Assembly: GCA_028281045.1 (NCBI GenBank)
Contig: JANQKP010000003.1
Span: 62,001 to 126,000 of the forward strand
From: Candidatus Altimarinota bacterium
Lineage (GTDB): Bacteria > Patescibacteriota > Gracilibacteria > UM-FILTER-43-11
Length of the DNA stretch: 64,000 nt
Reading direction: 5' to 3'
The translations under genes were made by a program, and so were the position numbers. Within the stretch, counting starts at the first letter, position 1; each line of letters starts with the position of its first letter. Under the pieces are notes generated by a model. It made no database searches. It was given only the letters and a program-made list of their open reading frames with translations, and was not told where the DNA came from. Positions 23,174-31,799 of this stretch are shown piece after piece.

Positions 23174-24622
23174 TTATAACTCAGAACTGATGTAGTGACA
23201 TCCCAGACTTTCAGATCGCTCTAGGGCTGCCTCAATCATTTTATAACAAACGATTTGTCTGTTTTGAATTCTATAGTCTCTAGCCGGAATCGATTCTATG
23301 GCCTTTTTCGCCTCTAGAAGTGTGTTTTTTGTGCGAATAATTCCCACCTGATCCCACATGATTTTTTTAATCCTTTGGCTATACGTTTTAACCAGTTTTA
23401 TATCTTCCGTAATCGCTGAGGGCACTTCTATATCCTCTGGATATTTCACGTTTTTATCTAAGCCTGGATTCTTTTCTAGAGCGCCTTTAATGGCGTGCGA
23501 AAAGACTACGGCCTCAAGCAGTGAATTGCTCGCCAAACGATTGGCCCCATGCACTCCAGTTCTAGCTACTTCACCTACGGCAAAGAGACCAGGAAGCTTC
23601 GTTGCGCCTTTTAAATCCGTAGGTACTCCCCCACAAGAATAATGCGCCACAGGAGCCACCGGAATTAAATCTGAAGTAAGATCTAACTTATATTTTTTAA
23701 GCCTTTTAGCAATATTTGGGAATGTTTTCAGCGTCTCCTTTTTATCTAAATGCTTCAGCGTCATATACACTGGGCCTTCTTGGCTAGCAAAGTGAATGGC
23801 CCGCGTCAAAACATCACGTGGGGCTAGCTCTCCCCTAGTGTCATATTCATTGAGGAATTCTTCTTCATCTTCATTCACCACCTTGGCTCCAAAGCCACGG
23901 AGTACTTCAGAAAGTAAGAAGTATCTCGTATCATCTGGCACGGCGTAGGCCGTTGGATGAAACTGCACAAACTCTAAATCTAGTGGCTCTAGCCCGGCTT
24001 TTACCGCTAGGGCTACGCCATCTCCGGCAGAACCTAAGGTGTTAGTGGTTTTTTCAAAAAGAGCGCCAAGTCCCCCTGTGGCTAAAACGGTATTTTTAGC
24101 AAAAAGAGGTTCTATTTCATTTTTAGTTTTCACAAAAGCTCCCTTGCAGAGCTTTTCGTGAACTACAAGTTCAATCACTTCAGATTCTTCAAGTACTGTG
24201 ATCCCTTTATTTTTCTTCACTTTTTTAATGAGTACATTAAGTACGTCCATCCCTGTAAAATCGCTGGTGCGCCATACGCGTGGAATCTTATGACCTGCTT
24301 CAAGTACAGGGTTATCTTGGAATTTAACTCCAAGAGATTGAAGCCATCTTATGGCTTTAGGCCCGTTTTCTACCATGTGCTTCACGGCCGCTTCATCGTT
24401 GTAGTTTCCTCCAGCTTTTACAGTGTCTTCAATGTGGGAACTAAAGCTATCTACCTCATCCATTACAGCAGCAATGCCCCCCTGGGCCCAATAGGTATTA
24501 GCCTCTTTTAGTTTTCCTTTAGTCACCACGGTCACCTTTCCAAGCTCACTTAAAAGCAAAGCCGAGGAAAGGCCTGCTATACCGGAACCGATGACAAGGA
24601 AGTCTGTTTGTTTTTGATTCAT
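23174..24622 (-). CDS. nadB: L-aspartate oxidase
   Basis: 482-residue FAD enzyme that oxidises L-aspartate to iminoaspartate, first step of de novo NAD synthesis. Evidence: N-terminal FAD motif FLVIGSGIAGLSSALLLSEL, TYWAQGGIAAV, the active-site FVQFHPTAYAVPDD, then HYSCGGVPTDLKGATKLPGL and GVHGANRLASNSLLEAVVF. These match NadB rather than succinate dehydrogenase. Slightly shorter than the usual 510-540, mainly at the C-terminus, and lacking most of the last helical extension. First gene of nadB-prsW-nfu. nadA and nadC are not in the window, so whether the pathway is complete is unknown. Confidence 0.92.
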   Translation of the reverse strand: MNQKQTDFLVIGSGIAGLSSALLLSELGKVTVVTKGKLKEANTYWAQGGIAAVMDEVDSFSSHIEDTVKAGGNYNDEAAVKHMVENGPKAIRWLQSLGVKFQDNPVLEAGHKIPRVWRTSDFTGMDVLNVLIKKVKKNKGITVLEESEVIELVVHEKLCKGAFVKTKNEIEPLFAKNTVLATGGLGALFEKTTNTLGSAGDGVALAVKAGLEPLDLEFVQFHPTAYAVPDDTRYFLLSEVLRGFGAKVVNEDEEEFLNEYDTRGELAPRDVLTRAIHFASQEGPVYMTLKHLDKKETLKTFPNIAKRLKKYKLDLTSDLIPVAPVAHYSCGGVPTDLKGATKLPGLFAVGEVARTGVHGANRLASNSLLEAVVFSHAIKGALEKNPGLDKNVKYPEDIEVPSAITEDIKLVKTYSQRIKKIMWDQVGIIRTKNTLLEAKKAIESIPARDYRIQNRQIVCYKMIEAALERSESLGCHYISSEL

Positions 24623-24677
24623 AACAAAAAAATTATAGCGAATTCTCGCTACAATTTAAATGGTTTAAACAAATTAA

Positions 24678-25109
24678 TTACCAGTTGGTTTCTGCTAGAA
24701 CCTCAGAAATATCTTCATGCTCAGCAAGCTCTGCTGCAACCCATTCATGTTCAGGGTTTTCTTCTTGCTCTACGATCACAGCTACACGATCAGCAACTTC
24801 TTGCATATGCTTTCTGCTACGGGCATCAAAGTCTTTTCCAATACGATCTGCTCCATAGGCATCTGCATTAGCCGCCATGTCATATGGAAGCATTTGTTCT
24901 GCTCCGCCTTCCCCAAAGAACCATACATTCATACTCACACGATCAATAGCCACAACACTCACTACATTCTCGCGAGTTTTGTTCACATCAATAGCCAGCA
25001 GTTTCAGCCTGTTTTCGTCCGGCATTAGGCCGTCTTCTGGAAGGCTATTTGGCCCATGGTTTGTACCTCCATCTACCATGATTTGAAGTGTGTTATCGAG
25101 TGGGCTCAT
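24678..25109 (-). CDS. Hypothetical protein
   Basis: 143 residues, not recognised. Soluble and acidic, with an N-terminal beta-type segment (RLKLLAIDVNKTRENVVSVV and RVSMNVWFFGE) and an acidic helical C-terminus. No signal peptide or known motif. It stands alone between nadB and 25179-26291, with a promoter whose -10 is the centre of the palindrome TGTGCTATTATAGCACA, suggesting specific regulation. Confidence 0.5.
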   Translation of the reverse strand: MSPLDNTLQIMVDGGTNHGPNSLPEDGLMPDENRLKLLAIDVNKTRENVVSVVAIDRVSMNVWFFGEGGAEQMLPYDMAANADAYGADRIGKDFDARSRKHMQEVADRVAVIVEQEENPEHEWVAAELAEHEDISEVLAETNW

Positions 25110-25140
25110 TATAACAATTTTTAAAGGGAATTAAAAGTAG

Positions 25141-25174
25141 TGTGCTATTATAGCACAATTACGATTTTTTACAA
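25141..25174 (-). promoter_or_regulatory. Promoter with palindromic -10 (TGTGCTATTATAGCACA)
   Basis: TTGTAA (25169-25174), 16-base spacer, TATAAT (25147-25152) with an extended TGC before it. The -10 is the centre of a perfect 17-base palindrome at 25141-25157. A close relative lies at 27413. Confidence 0.65.
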
Positions 25175-25178
25175 TATC

Positions 25179-26291
25179 TTACTCATTTACAGGCTCTGCC
25201 TGGTCTATAAGCAATTTAATAGCAGCTCTTTTATTGGCGCTTAAAGCAGCAAATTCTGGACTTTTTAGCATGTAATCTCTCACTGTTTCCCATTCGCTTT
25301 GGTGAGACTTAAGTACACGCATTTGCATCTGGCTCATGTCTGCATATCTATACATCTGTGTTTCTAGGTATTCACTAGAGGCTACCACTCTCATTTTCTT
25401 GAGAAATCTTAGCCAATTTTCTAACTGCTCTGCTTCTTTTCTAAGCATTATGCTGCCTTTAACACGTGTTGCTGTTGGCAGGGCTATACTTAAAGTTGCC
25501 CCCATAAAGGTTTGAGAAGCATAGGTAAATCCTGGGTACTTTTGATCTAGAGCCTTAAGCTTCGCTGGATCTAAAACAACTCCGTCTTTATCGAAGGCTT
25601 CCCCTAGTTCGTAATTGAACAGGTTCATGTCTCTGTTGAGCATTCCACCGTTGGTTGAATCTCCTAGAGTAAAAGTAGAGTAATCCATTACAGTATCATC
25701 GATCATCACTAGAACAGCTCCAATATAGTGGCGGATTTTTTCAACGAGATCTTTAATCACAAGATCTCCTTCTTTTTCATGGCCTAAAACACCGTAAATA
25801 GGTCCTGCTTGCATTTCACCCAGCCCAGACATGTGGGCCATGTTATGCTCAAAATTGTGACGCTTAGGATTAGACTCCCAGCTATAACCAAAAGGAAGTA
25901 ATCTGTAGCTCATCATCATAGAAACTAGGGCATTGAATGAGTGTGCTAAAGAAAAGCTTTTAAGGTTATCTATACTGGCCCCTTCTGCAATGGCATTTTT
26001 AAATTCAGGGGCAAGGGCAGGATGTGGATCAGAACCGAGTACCGTAGGAGAAAACCCTTTTACAGGCACAAAAAAGACAGGATCATCTTCAGCCAGTTGC
26101 TCAGCTCCAGCATTTACAAATAGCTTCCAATCTCTACCAAATCCAAGCTCTTCCACCTTTTCTCTGGTCACCTCTGAAGCACCAAGGTAGCTCTTAGCCA
26201 ATTCTAAGTTTTGTGGGCTTACTTCTTGGGCCACGCCTTCTACGGCGCTCCAAGTTTGCTCAACAGTGATTTTTTGACTTTCTTTAGCCAT
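25179..26291 (-). CDS. Hypothetical cytoplasmic protein, 370 residues
   Basis: No family recognised. No signal peptide; hydrophobicity is that of a folded, mainly helical soluble protein. It shows a His-rich central segment (SNPKRHNFEHNMAHMSGLGE) that could bind metal, an IDDTVMDYSTFTLGD segment, and Met/Gln-rich helices near the end (YRYADMSQMQMRVLKS). The start at 26291 sits 16 bases after the -10 of a consensus promoter. That promoter resembles the one in front of 28170-29627, so the two unknown proteins may be expressed together. Confidence 0.55.
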   Translation of the reverse strand: MAKESQKITVEQTWSAVEGVAQEVSPQNLELAKSYLGASEVTREKVEELGFGRDWKLFVNAGAEQLAEDDPVFFVPVKGFSPTVLGSDPHPALAPEFKNAIAEGASIDNLKSFSLAHSFNALVSMMMSYRLLPFGYSWESNPKRHNFEHNMAHMSGLGEMQAGPIYGVLGHEKEGDLVIKDLVEKIRHYIGAVLVMIDDTVMDYSTFTLGDSTNGGMLNRDMNLFNYELGEAFDKDGVVLDPAKLKALDQKYPGFTYASQTFMGATLSIALPTATRVKGSIMLRKEAEQLENWLRFLKKMRVVASSEYLETQMYRYADMSQMQMRVLKSHQSEWETVRDYMLKSPEFAALSANKRAAIKLLIDQAEPVNE

Positions 26292-26306
26292 ATTGAATAG
26301 TTTATT

Positions 26307-26334
26307 ATTATACTATTTTTATTAGATTTGTCAA
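26307..26334 (-). promoter_or_regulatory. Consensus promoter of 25179-26291
   Basis: TTGACA (26329-26334), 16-base spacer, TATAAT (26307-26312). Similar in spacer to the promoter at 29651-29678. Confidence 0.75.
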
Positions 26335-26378
26335 TAAAAAGCGCATGCTAAAAAGGCCTCTAATAAAATTTTATTTTA

Positions 26379-26394
26379 TGGCTTATTTAAGCCA
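26379..26394. repeat. Dispersed palindrome TGGCTTATTTAAGCCA, copy 2
   Basis: Exact copy beginning two bases after the tsaD stop codon; as RNA on the minus strand it gives a short stem followed by A/T sequence, so it may end tsaD transcription. Confidence 0.7.
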
Positions 26395-26396
26395 AA

Positions 26397-27407
26397 TTAT
26401 AGAGGTTTTTGAGAAAAGATTTCTACGGTTTTTCCGCTTCCTAGAACAGACTTGTCTTTTTCTTGTAAAAAGTAGGCTGCAGAAGCGATCATAGCAGCAT
26501 TATCTGTACAGTATCTGATTTGCTTTGGCGCGTGAAAAACTCTTCCTTGAAGTTTTTCTTCGCACTTTTCACGGAGTCTTTTATTGGCGGATACTCCCCC
26601 AGCCAAATGCACTTCTTTCACGTCAAATTCATCTGCAGCGAGCTTCAATTTATCTGAAAGCACATCGGTGGCAGCTTCTTGAAAAGAAGCTGAAATATCA
26701 TTCACATCTTGCTCTTTGAGCTCTCCCAGTTTTTGCTGCTCACGAAGTACAGCAGACTTTAGACCAGAGAAAGAAAAATTATATTTATTCTCTTTATCTA
26801 GCATCGGGCGAGGCAGATCAAAGCGGGTTCCATCTCCGCTTTCGGCGGCTTTGGAAATCGCTGGCCCTCCTGGGTAGCCTAGGCCAATGAGTCTAGCGAC
26901 TTTATCAAAGGCTTCTCCAGCGGCATCATCTAGGGTTTCCCCTAGCACTTCAAACTCGTGATGCCCTTTAAGGAGCACCAGTTCATTGTGTCCTCCGGAC
27001 ACCGTTAGAACGAGAATTGGAAATTGAATGTCCTCTTCACGATCTAAGAAATTGGAATAAATATGCCCCGCAATATGATGGGTTGGAATAAGGGGTTTAT
27101 TTTGAATATAAGCAATGGCTTGAGCAGAATTTACCCCGACTAAAAGAGAAGCAATGAGCCCTGGTGCATGTGCCACAGCAATGGCATCAATATCGTCCCA
27201 GGCGCAGCTGGCTTCTTCTAGAGCATGATCTATAACCGGTGCAATTTGCTTTAAATGCTCACGAGCGGCCACTTCTGGCACCACTCCTCCGGTCTTTTTA
27301 TGAAGGTCGATTGAAGAGGCAATGACATTACTCAGCACCCTGGTGCCGTTTTCAACCACCGCTGCTGCGGTTTCATCACACGTTGATTCTATTCCTAGTA
27401 TTTTCAT
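26397..27407 (-). CDS. tsaD: tRNA N6-adenosine threonylcarbamoyltransferase
   Basis: 336 residues; with TsaB and TsaE transfers the threonylcarbamoyl group to A37 of tRNAs that read ANN codons. Motifs: MKILGIESTCDETAAAVVE, the metal-binding HxxxH within HHIAGHIYSNFL, FPILVLTVSGGHNELVLLKG, GEAFDKVARLIGLGYPGGP and HLAGGVSANKRLREK. Complete. It is divergent from lgt; the 41-base gap holds the inverted repeat at 27413-27433. tsaB, tsaC and tsaE are not in the window. Confidence 0.96.
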   Translation of the reverse strand: MKILGIESTCDETAAAVVENGTRVLSNVIASSIDLHKKTGGVVPEVAAREHLKQIAPVIDHALEEASCAWDDIDAIAVAHAPGLIASLLVGVNSAQAIAYIQNKPLIPTHHIAGHIYSNFLDREEDIQFPILVLTVSGGHNELVLLKGHHEFEVLGETLDDAAGEAFDKVARLIGLGYPGGPAISKAAESGDGTRFDLPRPMLDKENKYNFSFSGLKSAVLREQQKLGELKEQDVNDISASFQEAATDVLSDKLKLAADEFDVKEVHLAGGVSANKRLREKCEEKLQGRVFHAPKQIRYCTDNAAMIASAAYFLQEKDKSVLGSGKTVEIFSQKPL

Positions 27408-27412
27408 ATAAA

Positions 27413-27433
27413 GCTGTGCTATTTTAGCACAGC
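27413..27433. promoter_or_regulatory. Operator-like inverted repeat between tsaD and lgt
   Basis: GCTGTGCTA-TTT-TAGCACAGC, nine perfect pairs around three bases, filling the divergent promoter gap. Each strand offers an extended -10 (TGC-TATTTT / TGC-TAAAAT). The core TGTGCTA..TAGCACA repeats the palindrome at 25141. Confidence 0.6.
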
Positions 27434-27448
27434 AAATAAAGGAAAACT

Positions 27449-28222
27449 ATGATCGATCCTGTCGCGTTTACCATTGGCCCCTTCGCCGTTCGCTGGTATG
27501 GCATTTCATACCTGGTGGGACTCTTTGTGGGCATCTTGATTTTGCAATGGCTGAACAAGAAGAAAAAGGTATTTAAGAATGATGATCAGATCTTTGATTT
27601 TGCCTTTTGGCTGTTTATTTTAGGAGTCCTTATTGGAGGACGCCTAGGATATGTAGGCTTTTATAATCTGCCTTATTACATTGATAACCCTGGAAAAATC
27701 ATTGCCGCCTGGGAGGGCGGAATGAGTTTTCATGGAGGCCTCATTGGATCTCTTTTAGTTTGTTATTTCTACTTTAAAAAACATAAGATCAATTTCATTG
27801 ATGCGGCAGATCTTGTGGTGATTCCAGGGGCGCTAGCGCTCACCTTTACGCGGCTAGCGAACTTTGTGAACCTAGAGCTTTATGGGCGCGTGATTGAAAA
27901 CCCATCTCTTCAGTGGATGGGGGTAGATTTCGGAGATGGTATGTTGCGCTACCCTTCTCAGATTTTTCAATCTTTATCGGCTCTGATTCTCTTTTTTATT
28001 CTGCTTTATCTATTCCTTAAAAACGTCAAAAGAGGAACCTTGGTTTTAACCTATTTCATACTTCATGGCGCTGCAAGATTCCTTATAGAATTCATAAGAG
28101 AGCCCGATAGCCATTTAGGCTTCGTGCTGGGCAATCTAACCATGGGGCAACTCCTGGCGCTAGCTCAGGTTATCCTTGGTGGCCTGCTCCTAGTGTGGTT
28201 AAGAGATCGTCGAGCTGCCTAA
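27449..28222 (+). CDS. lgt: Prolipoprotein diacylglyceryl transferase
   Basis: 257 residues, about seven membrane helices; adds diacylglycerol from phosphatidylglycerol to the lipobox Cys of lipoproteins. Evidence: FTIGPFAVRWYGISYLVGLF, GGRLGYVGFYN, WEGGMSFHGGLIG (the His of the catalytic motif), the RLANFVNLELYGR signature and RFLIEFIREPD. An AAGGA ribosome binding site precedes the ATG. The window encodes lipoprotein substrates at 11930, 45168 and 45836. Its last 53 bases overlap, tail to tail, with the gene at 28170. Confidence 0.95.
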   Translation: MIDPVAFTIGPFAVRWYGISYLVGLFVGILILQWLNKKKKVFKNDDQIFDFAFWLFILGVLIGGRLGYVGFYNLPYYIDNPGKIIAAWEGGMSFHGGLIGSLLVCYFYFKKHKINFIDAADLVVIPGALALTFTRLANFVNLELYGRVIENPSLQWMGVDFGDGMLRYPSQIFQSLSALILFFILLYLFLKNVKRGTLVLTYFILHGAARFLIEFIREPDSHLGFVLGNLTMGQLLALAQVILGGLLLVWLRDRRAA

Positions 28223-29627
28223 AGAAATTGAGATGCAGAGAGCTTTCTCCGTTAGCGTGATGAACTCTAAGACTGCGAATGAAAGTGTCGTAAGCCCCTT
28301 GCCAGGCTTGGTAGGCAATTTCATGTCTCTGATTTTTGGTAAGCGTGTCATAAATAGAATACGGGAACAAGATTTCATCTAATAAGTACTCATAGAAACG
28401 TTGGATATCATACATCGGCCAAGCCGTTGGAGTTTTCAAGAAGTAGTCTACATATTCTTCTGCCGTGTAGGCTTGCATTTCGTAAGACGCTCTACCAAAA
28501 CCAGGCTTGCTGATTAATAGCTCGGTTTCTATTCCAGGTAATTTAGAACCATCTCCTACGAACGTAGCCGTGTTTGAGCTAACTTCAAAGCCTGCTGATC
28601 TTAGGCGTCTTGCAAAAGTTCTGCGGAAAAGAACGCGATCTTCGTCAGATAAGAAAACAAGTCTCACCCCATGAAGATCCTTGATGAGCTTAGTGATATC
28701 GGTTTCATCTTTACGCATCGATTTCATGATGTGTGAGAATTTGTTTTTCTCACGACCAGTTACCATGAACTGAATACGTCTTCCTCTTACCTCAAAAGCA
28801 CGAAGCTCCATCGGCATACTCACTTGATTCTCCTCAGCTTTGAAAAGAGGCATGGTATCTAGGCGAGCTTCTAAACAACTATTTCCATTTTCTGGGTCTA
28901 AGGTGGCAATTAGAAAGCCTTTTTCATGAGAACCACGTTTTACCCCGGTAGCGTCTAGCATGTGGGTGTTCAGCAGCTCATAAAAAGCATCCATACGTCC
29001 TTTAATAGGCTTAAGGGCTTTTTTGCGCTCCATAAAGCGCTGCATTAGATCTAGTTTTCTCTTCGCTTCGAAACGAGCTTTTAGGGCCCAGTTATCATCT
29101 AGGGCAATTAGCAATAGCTTAGCAGGGTCATTACAACTGCGGATTTCATTCGCTGGCTCTAGCGTGGTATAACCTGGGAAAAAAGTGGCAGTGACGTAAT
29201 CAATAAATTCATTGGCATCTACTCCAAATCCTTTTAGGCGATTGAGCACTTCCGTTTGATTCACATCTAAATCTGAATGAGCTTTTACAATATTAGCTCT
29301 CACTTTAGAAACTAGTCTTGGATTTGTAGAGCGACCTGCGAAATCAGAAAGATTACCCCCTTTGCCGTTGGCCATGAGCTTAATCACATCAGCACGTATT
29401 TGTTTCATTTGAGCGTAGCGATCTGGGTGCTGCCTAGCCATATTTAAAGCATAGCCAACATTCACTACAGGCATTAATCTTGCATCATCGACATTACGAG
29501 CTGCGTTATCAGGATCTGCTCTTTCTACACCCATTAAAATCATGGGGTCGACATCGCGGGTAATAGGAAACACAGTTCCCTCCTTGGAGTCATCACCTAA
29601 AATGGGGGTAGATTTTTTATAAGGCAT
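28170..29627 (-). CDS. Unknown 485-residue protein with RelA/SpoT-like segment
   Basis: Cytoplasmic, no signal. At about residues 294-325 the protein reads KFSHIMKSMRKDETDITKLI, then KDLHGVRLVF. This follows the pattern K..S...K..R...(I/L)..D(L/I).G.R(I/L)V of the RelA/SpoT nucleotidyltransferase fold; later ASYEMQAYT stands where the family has EVQIRT. The Arg of that last motif is missing and the GYQSLHT motif is not evident, so ppGpp synthesis cannot be claimed. The N-terminal 250 residues match nothing I recognise. Strong promoter; its 3' end overlaps lgt by 53 bases on the opposite strand, so both reading frames constrain the same DNA. Alternative: an orphan with a chance motif. Confidence 0.5.
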   Translation of the reverse strand: MPYKKSTPILGDDSKEGTVFPITRDVDPMILMGVERADPDNAARNVDDARLMPVVNVGYALNMARQHPDRYAQMKQIRADVIKLMANGKGGNLSDFAGRSTNPRLVSKVRANIVKAHSDLDVNQTEVLNRLKGFGVDANEFIDYVTATFFPGYTTLEPANEIRSCNDPAKLLLIALDDNWALKARFEAKRKLDLMQRFMERKKALKPIKGRMDAFYELLNTHMLDATGVKRGSHEKGFLIATLDPENGNSCLEARLDTMPLFKAEENQVSMPMELRAFEVRGRRIQFMVTGREKNKFSHIMKSMRKDETDITKLIKDLHGVRLVFLSDEDRVLFRRTFARRLRSAGFEVSSNTATFVGDGSKLPGIETELLISKPGFGRASYEMQAYTAEEYVDYFLKTPTAWPMYDIQRFYEYLLDEILFPYSIYDTLTKNQRHEIAYQAWQGAYDTFIRSLRVHHANGESSLHLNFFRQLDDLLTTLGAGHQG

Positions 29628-29650
29628 AAAAACAACTTTATAGCTAAATT

Positions 29651-29678
29651 ATTATAATATTTTATTGAAATTTGTCAA
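29651..29678 (-). promoter_or_regulatory. Consensus promoter of 28170-29627
   Basis: TTGACA (29673-29678), 16-base spacer, TATAAT (29651-29656), 23 bases before the ATG. Confidence 0.75.
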
Positions 29679-29713
29679 TAGTTGCTCAAAATGCCGTTTT
29701 TTGGCTTTCTCAA

Positions 29714-29742
29714 TTGATTTTTCGGCCTTTTTTTGGTATAAT
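29714..29742 (+). promoter_or_regulatory. Cyclase promoter with GGCCTTTTTTTGG spacer end
   Basis: TTGATT (29714-29719), 17-base spacer ending GGCCTTTTTTTGG, TATAAT (29737-29742). The same spacer end occurs at 9350 and 44652. Confidence 0.75.
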
Positions 29743-29765
29743 TAAAGGATTATATTACGCCTTAA

Positions 29766-31799
29766 ATGCTTAAAAAATGGCTTAAATTCATCGGACTGGG
29801 ACTTGGGATCCTGCTTGTAACGGCTCTCTTTGTCTCTCAAAGCTGGCTCATTGGAGTCCAGAACTCTATGCAAAATGGATTTTATGACTTCGATAATCCA
29901 AGTAAGGATATTGTTGTGGTGGCTATTGATGAGAAGAGTTTAGATAAGCTGGGGCCACTCACCCAGTGGAAACGCTCGCTTTACGCTAGTGCCATTGAAA
30001 TTTTAAATAGCAAGGGTGCTTCTGCGATTGGAGTCGATATCACTTTCCCAGACCGCTCGCTTCATGGACCTGCCGATGATGACCTGCTCGCGAGCACCTT
30101 GAAAACGGCAGACAACGTGATCATGGCCGGGCGCTATTTCTTTGAGCAAGGTGAAAGACAGTTTGAACTACCTAATGAAAATCTAAAATTAAGAGCCGAT
30201 AACATTGGTTGGATTAACGTGGGGCTAGACCGCGATGGATTTGTAAGACAAATCCCAATCTATACCCAAAAAGGAATCGATAGTATTGAAGCTTTCTCTC
30301 TTTCTATAGCGAGAAAGCATCTTAAATTCCCTTTCATTAAATCTCTGATTTTAGATGGAGATTATAAATACGGACCTGGAATAGATATTCCGGTGATCAC
30401 CAAAGTAGACAAGGCCAAAGATGAAGCCGTACACCTGATGTATATCAATTACTCAGCAGAGCCTGGCAAATTTACCCGTATGTCTTTTTCGGATCTTTTA
30501 AGCGGTATCAACGTAGATAGAGCCGGTAACATGGTGGACTTTAAAGATAAGATCGTTCTTATTGGGCCTACAGCCATAGACTTGCAAGATCATTATCTAA
30601 GCCCTGTGAGTTCTGGAATTAAAATGCCAGGAGTAGAAATTCATGCGAATAATATTCAAACCATTGTTGAAAAGCAGTTCTTAAGAGATCAATCTAGAAG
30701 CAGCCTTTGGCTTATGCTTCTACTTGTAGTTGCTGTGAACATGGCCATATTCGCTAGGCTTAAAGTACGCTACGCGATTCCCCTATTCCTCCTAGAAACC
30801 TTTGGGTTTATGGTGGCTGGAATCATTGCCTATGAAAGCCTTATTTTCTTGAATGTGGTTTACCCAGGTCTGGCGCTTACGCTTACGTTTGTAGGCACTT
30901 ACCTGCTTCGCTTCATCTTAGAACAAAAAGACCGCAAGTTTATTGAAGGCGCCTTTGGACATTATGTGAATAAATCTGTCGTTAAAAAAATCTTAAAAGA
31001 TCCTAAGAGCTTGGAGCTTGGCGGAGAAAAGAAAGAGATGACGATTTTCTTCTCTGACATTGCCAACTTCACCACGATTTCAGAGAACTTAGATCCGGGA
31101 GAACTGGTGCATTTCCTAAATGGATATCTGCAAGATATGACCCAGGTAGTACTAGAGCAAGAAGGAACCCTAGATAAGTATGAGGGAGACGCCATTATGG
31201 CGTTCTGGAATGCCCCTGTAGAGGTGGAAGATCATGCGAAGAAAGCATGTCACGCGGCGCTGAATCAGCAGAAGCGTATGGCAGAACTTAGAAAGCAGTG
31301 GAAAGCCGAAGGAAAACCTGAAATGCACATTAGAATTGGAATTAATACTGGTGAAGCTGTAGCCGGAAACATGGGTTCTGAAGACCGCTTCGATTACACC
31401 GTAATGGGAGACGATGTGAATCTGGCTTCACGCCTAGAAGGAATCAATAAACAGTATGGAACGGAAGTGATGCTTTCTGAGGAAACCTATAACAAAATCA
31501 ATGGAGATTTTGTATGTAGAGAGCTTGATTTAATTCGCGTAAAAGGAAAAAAGAAACCCGTGAGAATTTATGAACTTGTAGGGCTGCAAACTGAAGTTTC
31601 TACAGAGGACAAAAAGAAGGTAGAAACTTACGAAAAAGCGCTTAACCTTTACCGTGAAAAGAAATTTGAGGAAGCGAAAAAAATCTTTGAAGGCCTAGAA
31701 GACATGGCTTCAAAAGTTTTTGTCGATCGCTGCAGCAAATTCCTAAATATCCCTCCAAGTGATAACTGGGATGGGGTGTTTACTTTTACGAGTAAATAA
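29766..31799 (+). CDS. CHASE2-domain class III adenylate cyclase
   Basis: 677 residues. A membrane helix at about 8-25 is followed by an extracellular CHASE2 sensor domain (about 35-310: DIVVVAIDEKSLDKLGPLTQ, IGVDITFPDRS). Three more helices (about 316-385) lead to a cytoplasmic class III cyclase domain (about 420-590). Cyclase residues seen: metal Asp in FFSDIANFTTIS (about 430), DKYEGDAIMAFW (about 468), GINTGEAVAGNMGS and DYTVMGDDVNLASRLEG (about 546). The Lys and Asp that specify ATP over GTP look present, so cAMP is the likely product. The signal sensed is unknown. The convergent operon next door encodes a cyclic-nucleotide-binding protein, a natural effector candidate. Confidence 0.9.
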   Translation: MLKKWLKFIGLGLGILLVTALFVSQSWLIGVQNSMQNGFYDFDNPSKDIVVVAIDEKSLDKLGPLTQWKRSLYASAIEILNSKGASAIGVDITFPDRSLHGPADDDLLASTLKTADNVIMAGRYFFEQGERQFELPNENLKLRADNIGWINVGLDRDGFVRQIPIYTQKGIDSIEAFSLSIARKHLKFPFIKSLILDGDYKYGPGIDIPVITKVDKAKDEAVHLMYINYSAEPGKFTRMSFSDLLSGINVDRAGNMVDFKDKIVLIGPTAIDLQDHYLSPVSSGIKMPGVEIHANNIQTIVEKQFLRDQSRSSLWLMLLLVVAVNMAIFARLKVRYAIPLFLLETFGFMVAGIIAYESLIFLNVVYPGLALTLTFVGTYLLRFILEQKDRKFIEGAFGHYVNKSVVKKILKDPKSLELGGEKKEMTIFFSDIANFTTISENLDPGELVHFLNGYLQDMTQVVLEQEGTLDKYEGDAIMAFWNAPVEVEDHAKKACHAALNQQKRMAELRKQWKAEGKPEMHIRIGINTGEAVAGNMGSEDRFDYTVMGDDVNLASRLEGINKQYGTEVMLSEETYNKINGDFVCRELDLIRVKGKKKPVRIYELVGLQTEVSTEDKKKVETYEKALNLYREKKFEEAKKIFEGLEDMASKVFVDRCSKFLNIPPSDNWDGVFTFTSK

